Source: Stomorhina lunata
Lineage: Eukaryota > Arthropoda > Insecta > Diptera > Rhiniidae
Assembly (NCBI GenBank): GCA_933228675.1
Contig: OW121740.1
Coordinates: forward strand, 51,724,174 to 51,788,173
Reading direction: 5' to 3'
DNA length: 64,000 bases
The position numbers and the translations under genes are program-made. The notes under the pieces are model-generated. The model saw only the letters and a list, made by a program, of their open reading frames with translations, made no database searches and was not told where the DNA came from. Below are positions 11,301-22,300 of this stretch, one piece after another; position 1 is the stretch's first letter; each line of letters starts with the position of its first letter.

Positions 11301-12589
11301 AAAAAAATTAAGTTTTTCTATAGAAAAAAATTAAGTTTTTCTATAGAAAAAAGTAAGTTTTTCTATAGAAAAAAGTAAGTTTTTCCATAGAAAAAAGTAA
11401 GTTTTTCTATAGAAAAAATTAAGTTTTTCTATAGAAAAAATTAAGTTTTTCTATAGAAAAAATTAAGTTTTTCTATAGAAAAAATTAAGTTTTTCTATAG
11501 AAAAAATTAAGTTTTTCTATAGAAAAAATTAAGTTTTTCTATAGAAAAAATTAAGTTTTTCTATAGAAAAAATTAAGTTTTTCTATAGAAAAAATTAAGT
11601 TTTTCTATAGAAAAAATTAAGTTTTTCTATAGAAAAAATTAAGTTTTTCTATAGAAAAAATTAAGTTTTTCTATAGAAAAAATTAAGTTTTTCTATAGAA
11701 AAAATTAAGTTTTTCTATAGAAAAAATTAAGTTTTTCTATAGAAAAAATTAAGTTTTTCTATAGAAAAAATTAAGTTTTTCTATAGAAAAAATTAAGTTT
11801 TTCTATAGAAAAAATTAAGTTTTTCTATAGAAAAAATTAAGTTTTTCTATAGAAAAAATTAAGTTTTTCTATAGAAAAAATTAAGTTTTTCTATAGAAAA
11901 AATTAAGTTTTTCTATAGAAAAAATTAAGTTTTTCTATAGAAAAAATTAAGTTTTTCTATAGAAAAAATTAAGTTTTTCTATAGAAAAAATTAAGTTTTT
12001 CTATAGAAAAAATTAAGTTTTTCTATAGAAAAAATTAAGTTTTTCTATAGAAAAAATTAAGTTTTTCTATAGAAAAAATTAAGTTTTTCTATAGAAAAAA
12101 TTAAGTTTTTCTATAGAAAAAATTAAGTTTTTCTATAGAAAAAATTAAGTTTTTCTATAGAAAAAATTAAGTTTTTCTATAGAAAAAATTAAGTTTTTCT
12201 ATAGAAAAAATTAAGTTTTTCTATAGAAAAAATTAAGTTTTTCTATAGAAAAAATTAAGTTTTTCTATAGAAAAAATTAAGTTTTTCTATAGAAAAAATT
12301 AAGTTTTTCTATAGAAAAAATTAAGTTTTTCTATAGAAAAAATTAAGTTTTTCTATAGAAAAAATTAAGTTTTTCTATAGAAAAAATTAAGTTTTTCTAT
12401 AGAATTAAGTTTTTCTATAGAAAAAAGTAAGTTTTTAGGCGACAAACAGACAGACATCGGTCAAACTTTATAGACTTTCATATGGATTCAGAATATATAT
12501 CCTTTTTGGTTTTTGAGCCTATATTAAGGAAATTACAAACGGAATGACAATCTCAATATACCCCCCATTCTTTTTGATGGTGGGTATAA
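8308..12589. mobile_element. DINE-1/Helentron-like element with a giant internal array
   Basis: The left end is TGTAAGACTGTTATATTCGGC with the hairpin ATTCGGCTAGGCCGAAT, then TTATATACCCAC. The right part, after the array, is GGCGACAAACAGACAGACATC, then ATTCAGAATATATATC, then TTTTTGATGGTGGGTATAA. The same two ends bound the element at 16502-19391. TATACCCAC at the left and GTGGGTATA at the right are the subterminal inverted repeats. A central variable microsatellite and a hairpin near one terminus are known traits of Helentron-associated interspersed elements; here the microsatellite has grown to about 4.1 kb. There is no coding capacity of its own. Confidence 0.7.
8352..12436. repeat. 21/22-bp satellite array containing TTTTTCTATAGAAAAA
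   Basis: From about 8352 to 10738 the unit is 21 bp (GTAAGTTTTTCTATAG plus five A), roughly 113 copies. From 10738 to 12436 it is mostly 22 bp, first GTAAG... with six A and then TTAAGTTTTTCTATAG with six A, roughly 77 copies. Each unit holds a 16-bp perfect palindrome. Because 21 is a multiple of three, the first block stays open in several frames on both strands (8319-10814 minus, 9350-10738 plus) as heptapeptide repeats. These frames are artefacts of the period. Confidence 0.95.
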
Positions 12590-15500
12590 TTAAGAGTCAG
12601 AGAAAAACCGGAAATAGGAAGTGAAAAAGGACAACAGTGGTATAATTAACATGAACATGTAAATCTGTAGAGTTGATGATGTTGTTGTTGTTTTTCTTGC
12701 TATAACTGTAATGGGACTAAAACTCTCCCCCTGACTTGGTTAGTTTTTATTCAGAGAAAAACGCACTTCTAACCCGAACCCAGCCCATGCCCTTAGAGAT
12801 TTTGTAAGGATGTAAGTAAAGGGTTAGAGATTTGACCATGGTTAAGGTTTGAAAACTCACACTTAAACTTGATGCAAAAAAAATAAGAACTAAAACTCTC
12901 TTAAACACAGACACTACTACAGCTAAAGCTGGCCTAAAGCCTTGTCAAAACTACCTTTTTCCTCAAACTTATTTCAAAACTCACAGTGTAACGACAAAAA
13001 AAATGTTATAGAAAATACACACACTCCAAAAACAACATAAACGCACTCTCACAAACAAACCCATAAAACTTAAAAATAACACATTCATAGCAAGAAGAGA
13101 GCAAGAGCGAAAAAAAGCGTTTCAATACTCAAACCTTTAGACAGGACTAAAAAGGAAGAAGACAACTTTAGAAAAAGTGTGAGTGAAATGGGTGGGAGAT
13201 GAACTGAAAAAAAATTCAAAACAATTTTTTCGAATTTTTTTTCAACATTTTCTTTTTAATTTTTTCCTTTTTCTATAAAAGTACATCTATGTATGAAAGT
13301 GTATGTGTATGTGTGTGTTTGCATTTGTATCCTTTTTTGTATAAGCGTGAGTTTTTTTTTCATTTTTCCTTCTATAACCCCTTTGGCAAGACCAAACCTA
13401 TTTTGATAATACATTTTTTTCAAGTTTTTGTACAAAGCGCGAAATGTGTTTCATACACGGATTCTATTTGACTACATCAACGTAGTCATTGTACTATCAT
13501 GATGTTGCCACCTTTACCAAACATTTCGCTTTTAACTGACTCTTACAAACACGCACACACACACACACACATTCAGCAGCGGACTTTAAAAAATCTAAAA
13601 AGTTTATATGTTTGGGGTACTACTGACTGACGGACTGAATGAATGAATGGATGGATGGATGGACGGTTGGCTGTTCAGTTTGGTTAAGGGTTTCATGAAC
13701 TAAAACAACAAAACAAGAAAAATTTTTAAATTATTTTATGTATGGGGTTTTCTTAAAAAAAGCAAAATAAAAATGCAACAAAAATTTAACTTAATAGGGT
13801 CAAGAACGAATATACAATCATGCTACATTGGAAGTCCGCTTTATTTAGTTTATTGGTCATTTAACCGTAACTACTTCAAAGTAGAGTACGGGCGGAGCAA
13901 AATACTACACCAGATGTATCCACGTGTGTTTAATGACCGTGTTTTACCGTTTCGGCGCCGTTCGCTGCCATTAGTCCTCTGTTACTTCACTAAGTGGAAA
14001 AATTTGTGAAATAATTTTTTGGTTTAAAACAGCGCACTTTGGGGCGAATGCCTTCAATAATGGCGATTAATTCAAAAGATGAACTTTAACTTTTACAACC
14101 ATATTTGGTACCATATGAAAGTAGATAAAATTCTACATCACTAACTGCAAAAATAAAAGTTCTTGGTAGTTTATTTTATTTACAGTGTGTGTTCAAAGTT
14201 CAATAATTTTTGTTATTTTTGCGCGAATTGATTAAAAGAAAAAATTTTTATATTTCAAGTGATTATTAAAAATTATTTCACCGGTAATTAAAAATATACA
14301 ACTAGTAAAATAAAATTAATGAAAAACGGAGGTCAATTCTTTAACAGTTTCGCCGTACCAACGATTTTAATTCGCCTATTTTCGGCGAAAAATTTAATTT
14401 TTTGGTCTTTATTTTACAAGTGCTTATTAAATTTATTTCTGTTCAATTTTGATAAAACTGTTAATCAATATTATTTCTCAGTGTATAAAAAATTTATAGT
14501 GAGTTTTTTTTTTTTCAAATTGGATAATTTTAACCCACAATTTAACAATATCTTATATATGATATTGTTAAATTTGAACATAAATGAAATTTACCAAGCA
14601 CCTCCTCAAATTATGACCAAAAAATTACATTTTCGCGAAATTTTAAAAGTATGATGATTATGTAGTAAATATTGCTTTTATAAATAATTAAATGAAGAAA
14701 ATAAAGAAGCTTTATATTTTTTTAATGATTATTTTCTGAAATCTTTGTTTTGTGTTTACAAATATTTATAAATAAAAAATAATAATATTTTCTAATGTGA
14801 CTTTTTTAAGTAAAATCTTTGGAGTTATGAATTTTGAAAAAAAACGTATTTTTTGTTAAAACTAAACATAAACAAATATTTAATATTTATTTTATTTATT
14901 TAAACAAAAAAAATATTTTTTCTAAAGACACATAAAATATGCTCTAATTTACAATTTAATTTATTAATTTATCTTTTTTAATTCCAAAGTTACAGCAAAA
15001 ATAGTCAAATAAGACCATTTTATCCAAAATAGAAAAAAGCCCATAAAAGGTTAATAATTTATGTTTTTTCAAAATTTGTTCTTTTAAATATTGGGCTTTT
15101 ATGTATTTATTAATATTTATCATTAAAAAATAACAATATTTTAAAATTACGACTTTTATGAATTAATCGCCACTTTCTGTACCATTCACCCCACTGTGCA
15201 GCGTTGCAAATGCTGCCTGAATATTAGCAAAAGCACAAAAATTCAGCTTTTGCTTTCATTTTATTTAGCTAAATAAAAAAATGTGTTTTCAATACTTGTT
15301 GATATAATTTCATACACACACAGAGAAAAGAAAAAGTAGAAGCCAACAAACGAAATGAGTTCGTTTGCTTTGGCTGTCAGCTTCTGCAGTTTCTTTTTGT
15401 GCAGCACAGTCAAAGCAATTTGCTTGTATTTGCTGCTTTTGCTGAAAGCAGCTACTTTTTCATTTCCAAGTTGTTTTTATTTAATTTGCTGTTTACTTGA

Positions 15501-16297
15501 ATATTACTGATATTGCTTACAGCACCATTTCTTAGTATTATAAATATACACACATACACACGCAATTACATATATTCCTCCTTGTCTCTTTCTCATCGTA
15601 TACATAAATACGACACACATAGATATCTTAATACAAAACTACAAGCGCTACGTCGCCTTTAGCTGACTGATTTGAACTTAAAATTATGCTGTGTGTGTTT
15701 AACTGTTGTGCTTAGCTGAGAAAACTTCATAGGAAAAAGTCAAGCAAAAGCAAAATGCGAAAAAGAAAAAGAAAAAAACTTGAAGTTGTCAGCATCAGCT
15801 AAATTTACAAATATTTCTCTTGGGCTGTGTGCGTCAGCCAAAATAAATGATCAGTCAGCTGCACCAGTCAGCTTTACTTTCTTTTTTTGCTTTTCATTTA
15901 GCTTTTGCTGATTTTGCTACTGCAGTTTCAGTTAAGCATAAAACTTATACTGTGAAAAACTGAAGTAATTTTCAACCCTGGTTTAAAATGCAGCTAGTGC
16001 ACTAACACTGCGCTCGATTTTGACAACTTTTTTTACCCACGAAAGGGAGACCTAGTGGGTAGAAATAAATCAATTATGCTGAATTCAATGACTCTAAGCT
16101 TTGTCTAGCTTTGTGTTCTGGTTACAACCAAATAAAAGGTGAAAGTATATTCTTTCGATTTAATAAATAAAATTTTACCTGCATATTTCAAAGAAACATC
16201 ATATATAAAAAGTATTGCATACATTTAGGCATAATTATTTTCATATTACGAATAATAACAACAATTTGTTAAATATCATTTAATGGGCATTTATGTT
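12590..16297. other. Long non-coding stretch, no gene recognised
   Basis: Contains (CA)n at about 13550-13573, a GAATGGATGGAC run at 13638-13668, and a perfect 14-bp inverted repeat at 14539-14574. A second hairpin lies near 15343-15378 (AGCCAACAAACGAA against TTCGTTTGCTTTGGCT). Around 15180-15960 the sequence is enriched in TTTGCTG and CAGCAAAAG words, perhaps a diverged foldback repeat. The open frames at 13773-14009 and 14319-14654 have no recognisable domain, splice context or composition shift. Confidence 0.5.
14539..14574. repeat. Perfect 14-bp inverted repeat (hairpin)
   Basis: AATTTAACAATATC, an 8-nt TA-rich loop, then GATATTGTTAAATT. The stem is perfect. No transposon is seen around it. 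Confidence 0.85.
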
Positions 16298-16501
16298 TTA
16301 GAGAACATTAAGGGGAGATGGTCGTGGCAAATTTTCTTTAAACTTTGTATATATTTCAGTTCTATAACATTGATAATTTGTGGTAAGTTTTACAACATTT
16401 GGTGATGATGGGTGTGGCAGATGGCAATGAAAATTTCCACATAATTCAACTTCAGAATACTGACAGTCTGTGCTGAGTTTCATCACGATCGGTTAATAAA
16501 C
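16298..16501. repeat. Short dispersed-repeat fragment
   Basis: It contains TGGTAAGTTTTACAACATTTGG and GAGTTTCATCACGATCGG-like wording, similar in style to the interior of the Helentron-like elements. It directly precedes the hairpin end at 16502, so it may be the remains of a separate copy. Confidence 0.35.
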
Positions 16502-16726
16502 AAGTAAGAGTGTTATATTCGGCTGTGCCGAATCTTGTATACCCACCATCAAGTTGTACGAGAGTGCAGCTAATTCAAAATGTTGACCAAATGTGATATT
16601 GTTGGTAATATATTTGGACTAAATTCGGTTGCAGTGGTATAGTTACTATAGTTCAATATTTTAAAGTACTTAAGTGGTTTCCCAAGTATTTACCATGGAC
16701 AAAATGCTGTTCCATAACCGAATATA

Positions 16727-18023
16727 CCCAGTAAAACTTTTCATTACCAAATAATGAGTTAAACAGTTAAACTATTGAACACGAACTACTTACTCATTCG
16801 CTGTTTATGTCATTACATTAACATGGGGATGTCATTGGAGCCAAGTACTTACCAACTGCAGAAAAGTAATGACTTGGGTAAGCAATTTGAAAGCAACAAC
16901 AACAGCAACAACTTTTTTGTTGTTGTTTTGTTAAAAACATATATTTTTAAACGAAATACAAATTTTTTTTTATGATCCCATGTGGGCTCGAACCCAGACC
17001 CTCCGACTGCTAGGCAGAGACTCTTCCACTGAGCTACTTCATATGTTGAAAACTTAGCAGCTTATAATTAATATAAACAATTTTTATTTTTAGATCCAAA
17101 ATCATGTGAAAATAACTTTGTTTTTCCCTGCTTTTTTTTGCTTTGTTGTAATTTTTGGAAAAATATTTTTATACGATTTTTTGTAATTATTTTAAAACTT
17201 TTTTAAAATTATTTTAAAACTTAAACAATTTAAATCTTCTTTTTTGTATAAGTTTTTATATAAGATTGACTCTTACTTACTTAAATGTTACAACCTGTTA
17301 AGGTCAAAGTCCGAGCATATTTTAGAATTCCATGGATTTCGATCTTGTGTGAATATTCTCCAATTTTATAGGCCAAGCTTTGAAAAATGTTCCTCTACTT
17401 GGTCTTTCTATCGAAGTTTCGGACATCCTCCTCTAACATTAGGTAGTGGGACATTTCAATTCTAATTTTATCCTCTTCATTGTATTTTTTTCAAGAGAGG
17501 GTTACTAGCCCGTAATCCTAACCCATTTTTATCGATCTTATGGGACAACTCTCGGAACATGTTAACTCACAATATTAATGGGTGTTAAACTATCTCCCCG
17601 GGTGATAACATGAGGAGGTGTGTGTCCACAGTTGAGATGAAGGATGACCCAGATAAGTTGGGCTTACCAAGTTAAGACCAATTAGAATCGTGTTTGGTAT
17701 TCAACATCCCCTACATAATCAAAATTGACTCATGATGGTATTTGTTCATTAACGTGAGTTAGTTTTACAAATTTTTTTTACAGAAGATAATATTTAAGTT
17801 CTTAAAATTCAAAAATCATTTAAAAAGACTCGTTTAATAAAAAAAAAACTAAAAAAATTGTTGCCCTTGGTGGGATTTGAACCGGGGCCATTCAGTTTAA
17901 ATTACCACCTTAATTACAAATAAGTACTTCTGTAATAACTTATTATTTATTCGGATGGTATGTTGTAGTCGTTACAAGGTAACCAGTTATCAGAGTACTT
18001 GCCATTACCAAAGTTTTGCTGGG
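16727..18023. mobile_element. Composite non-autonomous DNA transposon, copy 2
   Basis: Begins CCCAGTAAAACTTTTCATTACC and ends CCATTACCAAAGTTTTGCTGGG. It is the reverse complement of 5126-6391 with small indels. The flanks are GAATATA on the left and ATAGTTTT on the right. The homologous empty site at about 2752-2768 reads GGTATAGTTTATAG, which supports a short ATA target duplication. Confidence 0.8.
16973..17043 (-). pseudogene. tRNA-like segment, second copy
   Basis: Reverse complement of the segment at 6074-6145. The minus strand reads TAGCTCAGTGGAAGAG, then CTAGCAGTCGGAGG, then GGGTTCGAGCCC. A and B boxes are intact and the acceptor stem is not. It belongs to the composite transposon. Confidence 0.6.
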
Positions 18024-19554
18024 ATAGTTTTACATTAATAAGCTGTTTCGTTGTGCCATAAACATGTTGATAGCAGCATAGCAGGTTCATATATTTTGTT
18101 AGGAGTTCCCAATGCATCCACCGTATATAAAGTCTGAACCTAACATTGACCGATTGTTAAAAAATTTAATATACTGACTGGTATTAATATAAAGTTTATT
18201 TGTGCAAAATTTAGCTGACATAGTTTATAATTTAATAGCTTTTAACTGGCGTTTGTGGCAATTTAGTGGTTACCGGGAGCGGTTTTTATATGAAAGCTAT
18301 GGTCAAAAATGGACTGATTCCTATAAACTTTGACATACTGACTGAAAGTTGCATAAAACTTGTCTGTTCTAAATTTATTAGTGATAGATTTTACAATTTT
18401 ATTCAATTTATCAGCATAAATGTGATTCCCGGGGCAGGGTTATATTGGAGCTCTAACTAAATGTGAACCGATTTTACCCATTTTCAGCACATATCGAAAA
18501 TACGTTTGCTAAATTTTGTCTCTCTAGCTCTTGTAGTTAAGCAACTATCGCGCTTTTCTCTGACGGAAAGACGGACATAAACCGTATTTTCTTTTTGTAT
18601 TTTTGTGTTTCCATAAGTTTTTTATATGGGAGCTATGGTCAAATAGTAACCGATTGAAACAAAATTTTGCAGACTGGCTGGTATTCACATAAGAGTTCCT
18701 TACAGCCCTTTTCGTTAAGGCGCTATCGCGCTTTAATCTGACGGACAGACGGACATAACCCCCTTTTCTTTTTGTATTTTTGTGTTTCCGTAAGTTTTTT
18801 ATATGGGAGCTATGGTCTAATGGTGACCGATGACAAAATTTTGCACACTGGTTGGCATTGACATAAGACCTTCTCGTGCTAAATTTAGTGATTATATCTG
18901 TTATAGTTTTAGATTTATTGGCATTTAAGTGTATTTTAGGTGAAATTTTGGCTGTTTTCGTAAGTTTTTTGTATGGGAGCTAGACTAAATGTGAACTGAT
19001 TTTGGTGAAATTTTATGTGCTGCCAAGAATTTATGAAAAACTTCTATATACCAAATCATAGCTGTTATAGTTTGTTATTTATTAGCAAATAAGCGATTAA
19101 CGTAGGCGAGGTTATATGGGAGCTATGGTCAATTTCAATACCAAAATTTTCTCAGAGATGAAGAATGTTTTTACTAAGTTTCAGTGAGCTAGCTCCTTTC
19201 GTTTAGGCGTTATCTTGATTTCAACAGACAGACAGACCGACGGACAGACAGACGGACATCGCTCAATCGTCTTAGAATTTCATAAGGATTCAGAATATAT
19301 ATCGTTTTTGATTTTTGAGACAATATTAAGGAAATTACAAACGGAATGACAATCTCAATATACCTCCCATTCTTTTTGATGGTGGGTATAACAAACATTG
19401 GGGGCTAAAAAATATTTTCAGCTTATAGTCGCTTTTGATTAAACTTTAAAAATTTTTTCATTAAGTTGATAGAAGCGTATGTAAAAATTTCAAGACTGTA
19501 TGAGTTCTCCTTATATTTTTTGCCAAGAAATGTGGGCCATCGGCCCACAGTTAT

Positions 19555-20185
19555 ATTTCTGCGAAAATAGAAGAAGTGATCCTACAACAATGAAATTAGG
19601 TACACTTGTTTAGTCTTAAAAGTAAGACAAACTTAAAAAGACTTTGAAATCCGTCGACTCCTTGAGGTACCTTCCTTGTATCCACATTTTTCACTTATTT
19701 GTCCTCTTAATGTATAACCTTACATTTTTAATAGAATTAGATGAAATTAGGCACAATTCTTTTATTAGATCCAAGAAAAAGCTCTTCTTAGTTTGATTGG
19801 AATCCGCCTACTCCTTGGGGTACCTGTCTTGGACCCCTATTGTTTCATGTATTCTATTTTCAATGTATAAGGCGAAATTCTCAACATAATTTAACGAAAT
19901 TTGCCACACGTCTATTAGTTAGTTAAAGAAAGAGATCTACTATTTAAGACCCACATTTTTTATGTATTTTATTCTCAATCTATAAGCCGTAATCCTCAAC
20001 GAAATTTAATGAAATTCATCACACGTCTATTAGATTCAAGAAATTCATCGCATGTCTATTCGATTCAAGCTCTACTAATTTTGGTTGAAATCCGTCTACT
20101 CCTTGTGCTGCCTGCCTTGGACCCCCATTTTTCATGTATTTTTATTTTCAATCTATAAGCCGTAACTCTCATTAGCGTTGTTTTT
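19555..20185 (-). repeat. About 145-bp tandem repeat, minus orientation
   Basis: Units repeat the order TCCGYCTACTCCTTGGGGTACC, CTTGGACCCC, TTTTTCATGTATT and AATGTATAAGCC, at about 19660, 19810, 19945 and 20105. The same family runs in plus orientation at 27870-28610 and 31690-32360. Copies are diverged. No frame is conserved between copies. Confidence 0.75.
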
Positions 20186-20623
20186 TCCTATTAAAATGTA
20201 TGGTTTTTTTCTTTTTTATTTATGCACTTTTTCGAAATAGCTGTCAAAAACTTATTAACAAATTGTTGTTATAAAAGGATTAATAACTGCAATTTGATAT
20301 AAATAGTTAAGCCTGAAAGTATGCAATGCCTTTTTATTACAAGCAATATTCTTGACTTTTTGTTACAAAATTTTTAATTTTTTCAAAAGATTGACAGAAA
20401 TTGGGGAATTTTTTTTTAGCTAATTCGAAAGAAAAGCCTTTTGCCTTTAATTTCATTATACTGAGAGCACACAGGTAAGCCGAGCTGACTTTTTCTCCAA
20501 CGAAAACAGGCAATGCTGAATTTTATAGAACAATTTTCATGGGCTCATATCTCTCAAACTATGTATGCAATAAACTTTCTTTAAATAAAATTGACACCTA
20601 TATTTTGCCAGACGAAATATTTT

Positions 20624-20625
<2 letters not shown>

Positions 20626-20674
<49 letters not shown>

Positions 20675-20703
20675 TATATATATATTTATATATATATATA
20701 TAT
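20626..20703. repeat. (TA)n microsatellite
   Basis: Almost pure TA dinucleotides over about 78 bp with two interruptions. It abuts the tail end of the SINE at 20705, where such simple tails are common. Confidence 0.95.
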
Positions 20704-20704
20704 A

Positions 20705-20957
20705 ATTCCCCGACAACATTCCAATTGGAACAAGGGGTACTTCTCTCAGACAATGAGCTGCATCCGATTCTATTGAAATACGTTTTTACGCCGGCTCCGA
20801 ACGGCGAATGCATTAGTTAGAGAAGTTTTACATAGCCTAATACTCAATAACCAATGGCTTTTTTGAAAATTTATTTTTTCAAGTGTGTCTGGCCGGGGAT
20901 TGAACTTGGACCTCTGGTATGCTAGGCGGATGACTAACCTGCTATACCACGGCGGTT
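20705..20957 (-). mobile_element. tRNA-derived SINE, copy 1
   Basis: On the minus strand it starts with a tRNA-like head: TGGTATAGCAGGTTAGTC (A-box region), CATCCGCCTAGCATACCAG, AAGTTCAATCCCCGGCC (B-box region). A body follows with GGTTATTGAGT, CATAGCC-type words, GAATCGGATGCAGC and CCAATTGGAATGT. The plus-strand copy at 32466-32745 matches head and body. Confidence 0.75.
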
Positions 20958-22043
20958 CACATACACTAGTCTTTAAATTTCAATAATATTATCATAAATT
21001 TTTATTTCACAACATTCAGCTGACTTCAACCTATTTTTTCTAAGTGTATATCTGTGGCTAAAAGGACCAATTTCAGATTCCCAAGATTCCCAAGTTTCGC
21101 AGCTGTAACACAGGATGGACTTGGTTGTTGTTGATATTTGCCGATATTTCCAAATAGCTCGGAAAGTGCCGAATGCAGATTTTGCCTTATTAATACGCGA
21201 TTCACTATCCTCGTCGGCGCCACATCCAATAACCTCGTTATTCAAATTGATGTGTGTCGACGGATTTGCGCCATAGCCACCGGGCATAATCCTTGTCTTG
21301 GTAATACTGATTTCCAGCCCAGTTGCCCGAGATTTAACTGTGATATAAATATTCTTGTAGGTAGCCTGAGCTTTGGCTTAGAAGACATACGTAATCAGCG
21401 TATTTCAACTCCTCGATTCATTAAAGGGGTGTCCATTGGATAGGTGACAAGATACATTCTTGTCTTACTCCGGTAGTAGACAGTTTACCTTTATGTAGGA
21501 CCCGACATTTAAAATCCACGTACATTGCTCGAACTAAGTTCAGAATTTTCATTGGCATGTTATTATTTGCTAAAATCTATTATACATAGCTCCTAGTGAC
21601 AAGCCTTTATGAGGTCGATAAACGCTAGGTAAATGGGGGTGCGGAATTCATTACATTGTTCTACACCATTTTCAATTGAGAAATATTCAATTGAAATTGA
21701 GAATATTCAATTGAAATTGAGCAATTTTCAATTGAAATTGAGAATTTTCAATTGAAAATGAGAAATTTTCAATAAAAATTGAGAATTTTCATTTGAAATT
21801 GAGAAATTTTCAATTGAAATTGAGAATTTTCAATTAAAATGAGAAATTTTCAATTAAAATTGGGAAAACCTTAATTGGAAATGAGAAACATTCAGTTGAA
21901 ATTGAGAAATTTTCAATTGAAATTGGGAATTTTTGAATTGAAATTGAGAAAAGCTCAATTGAAAATGAGAAATTTTCAATTAAAATTGAGAATTTTTAAA
22001 TTTAAATTGAGATTTATCAAAATTTGGGACATCAAACATTTAA

Positions 22044-22300
22044 TTAAAAAGTTTTACTGTAGTGTATTGCACTAAGAATCCCAATTTATTACAATTATTT
22101 ATTATTGTAATAAATAGTTTTTTGATAAAACCAAAAAACGTTGGTGGGGAAACCTTTCCTCGACGCGTTTCGATGGTCGGTTAGACCATCTCATCAGGAG
22201 GATTATCCCTAATTCTAGACGGAGCGAAAACCTCACATTATGTATAATTTGAGGGACTGAATAAATACGAATTATTATTATTGTGTCCAACAAATAATAA
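22044..22300 (-). mobile_element. Small hammerhead-bearing retroelement-like unit
   Basis: The minus strand runs from TAATAATAATTCGTATTTATTC through the ribozyme at 22209-22146, then GGTTTTATCAAAAAACTA, the hairpin ATTACAATAATAAATAATTGTAAT, and CACTACAGTAAAACTTTTTA. The 3' two-thirds recur at 4262-4393, which shows it is a dispersed unit. Type I hammerheads with minimal stem III are known in Penelope-like elements and in small animal retrozymes; either could be the source. No reverse transcriptase or other frame is present in the unit. Confidence 0.65.
22146..22209 (-). ncRNA. Hammerhead ribozyme, type I
   Basis: On the minus strand the order is GGGAUAA, UCCUC (stem I strand), CUGAUGA (conserved core), GAUGGUC-UAACC-GACCAUC (7-bp perfect stem II with a pentaloop), GAA, ACGCGU, C (cleavage position), GAGGA (pairs with UCCUC), AAGGUUU, CCC (pairs with GGG). 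All invariant core residues are present: CUGAUGA, GAA, the A15.1-U16.1 pair and H17 = C. Stem III is reduced to the palindrome ACGCGU, too short for a stable hairpin alone, which suggests activity as a dimer. The internal loop in stem I faces the stem II loop, as in natural type I ribozymes. Predicted cleavage lies between 22162 and 22161. Confidence 0.85.

Larger units (their letters stand above)
16502..19391. mobile_element. DINE-1/Helentron-like element with a nested transposon
   Basis: Begins AAGTAAGAGTGTTATATTCG with hairpin ATTCGGCTGTGCCGAAT, then TATACCCACCATCAAG. It ends ATTCTTTTTGATGGTGGGTATAA after ATTCAGAATATATATC and a run of ACAGACAGACGGACATC. The interior has at least three tandem blocks with GGGAGCTATGGTC (18625, 18808, 19120). 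The composite transposon at 16727-18023 is nested inside, so this copy predates that insertion. It gives the array-poor form of the element at 8308-12589. Confidence 0.7.

Noticed and set aside
21138..21443. 101-residue open frame on the plus strand
   Set aside because: It is antisense to the RTE-like reverse-transcriptase C-terminus on the minus strand.
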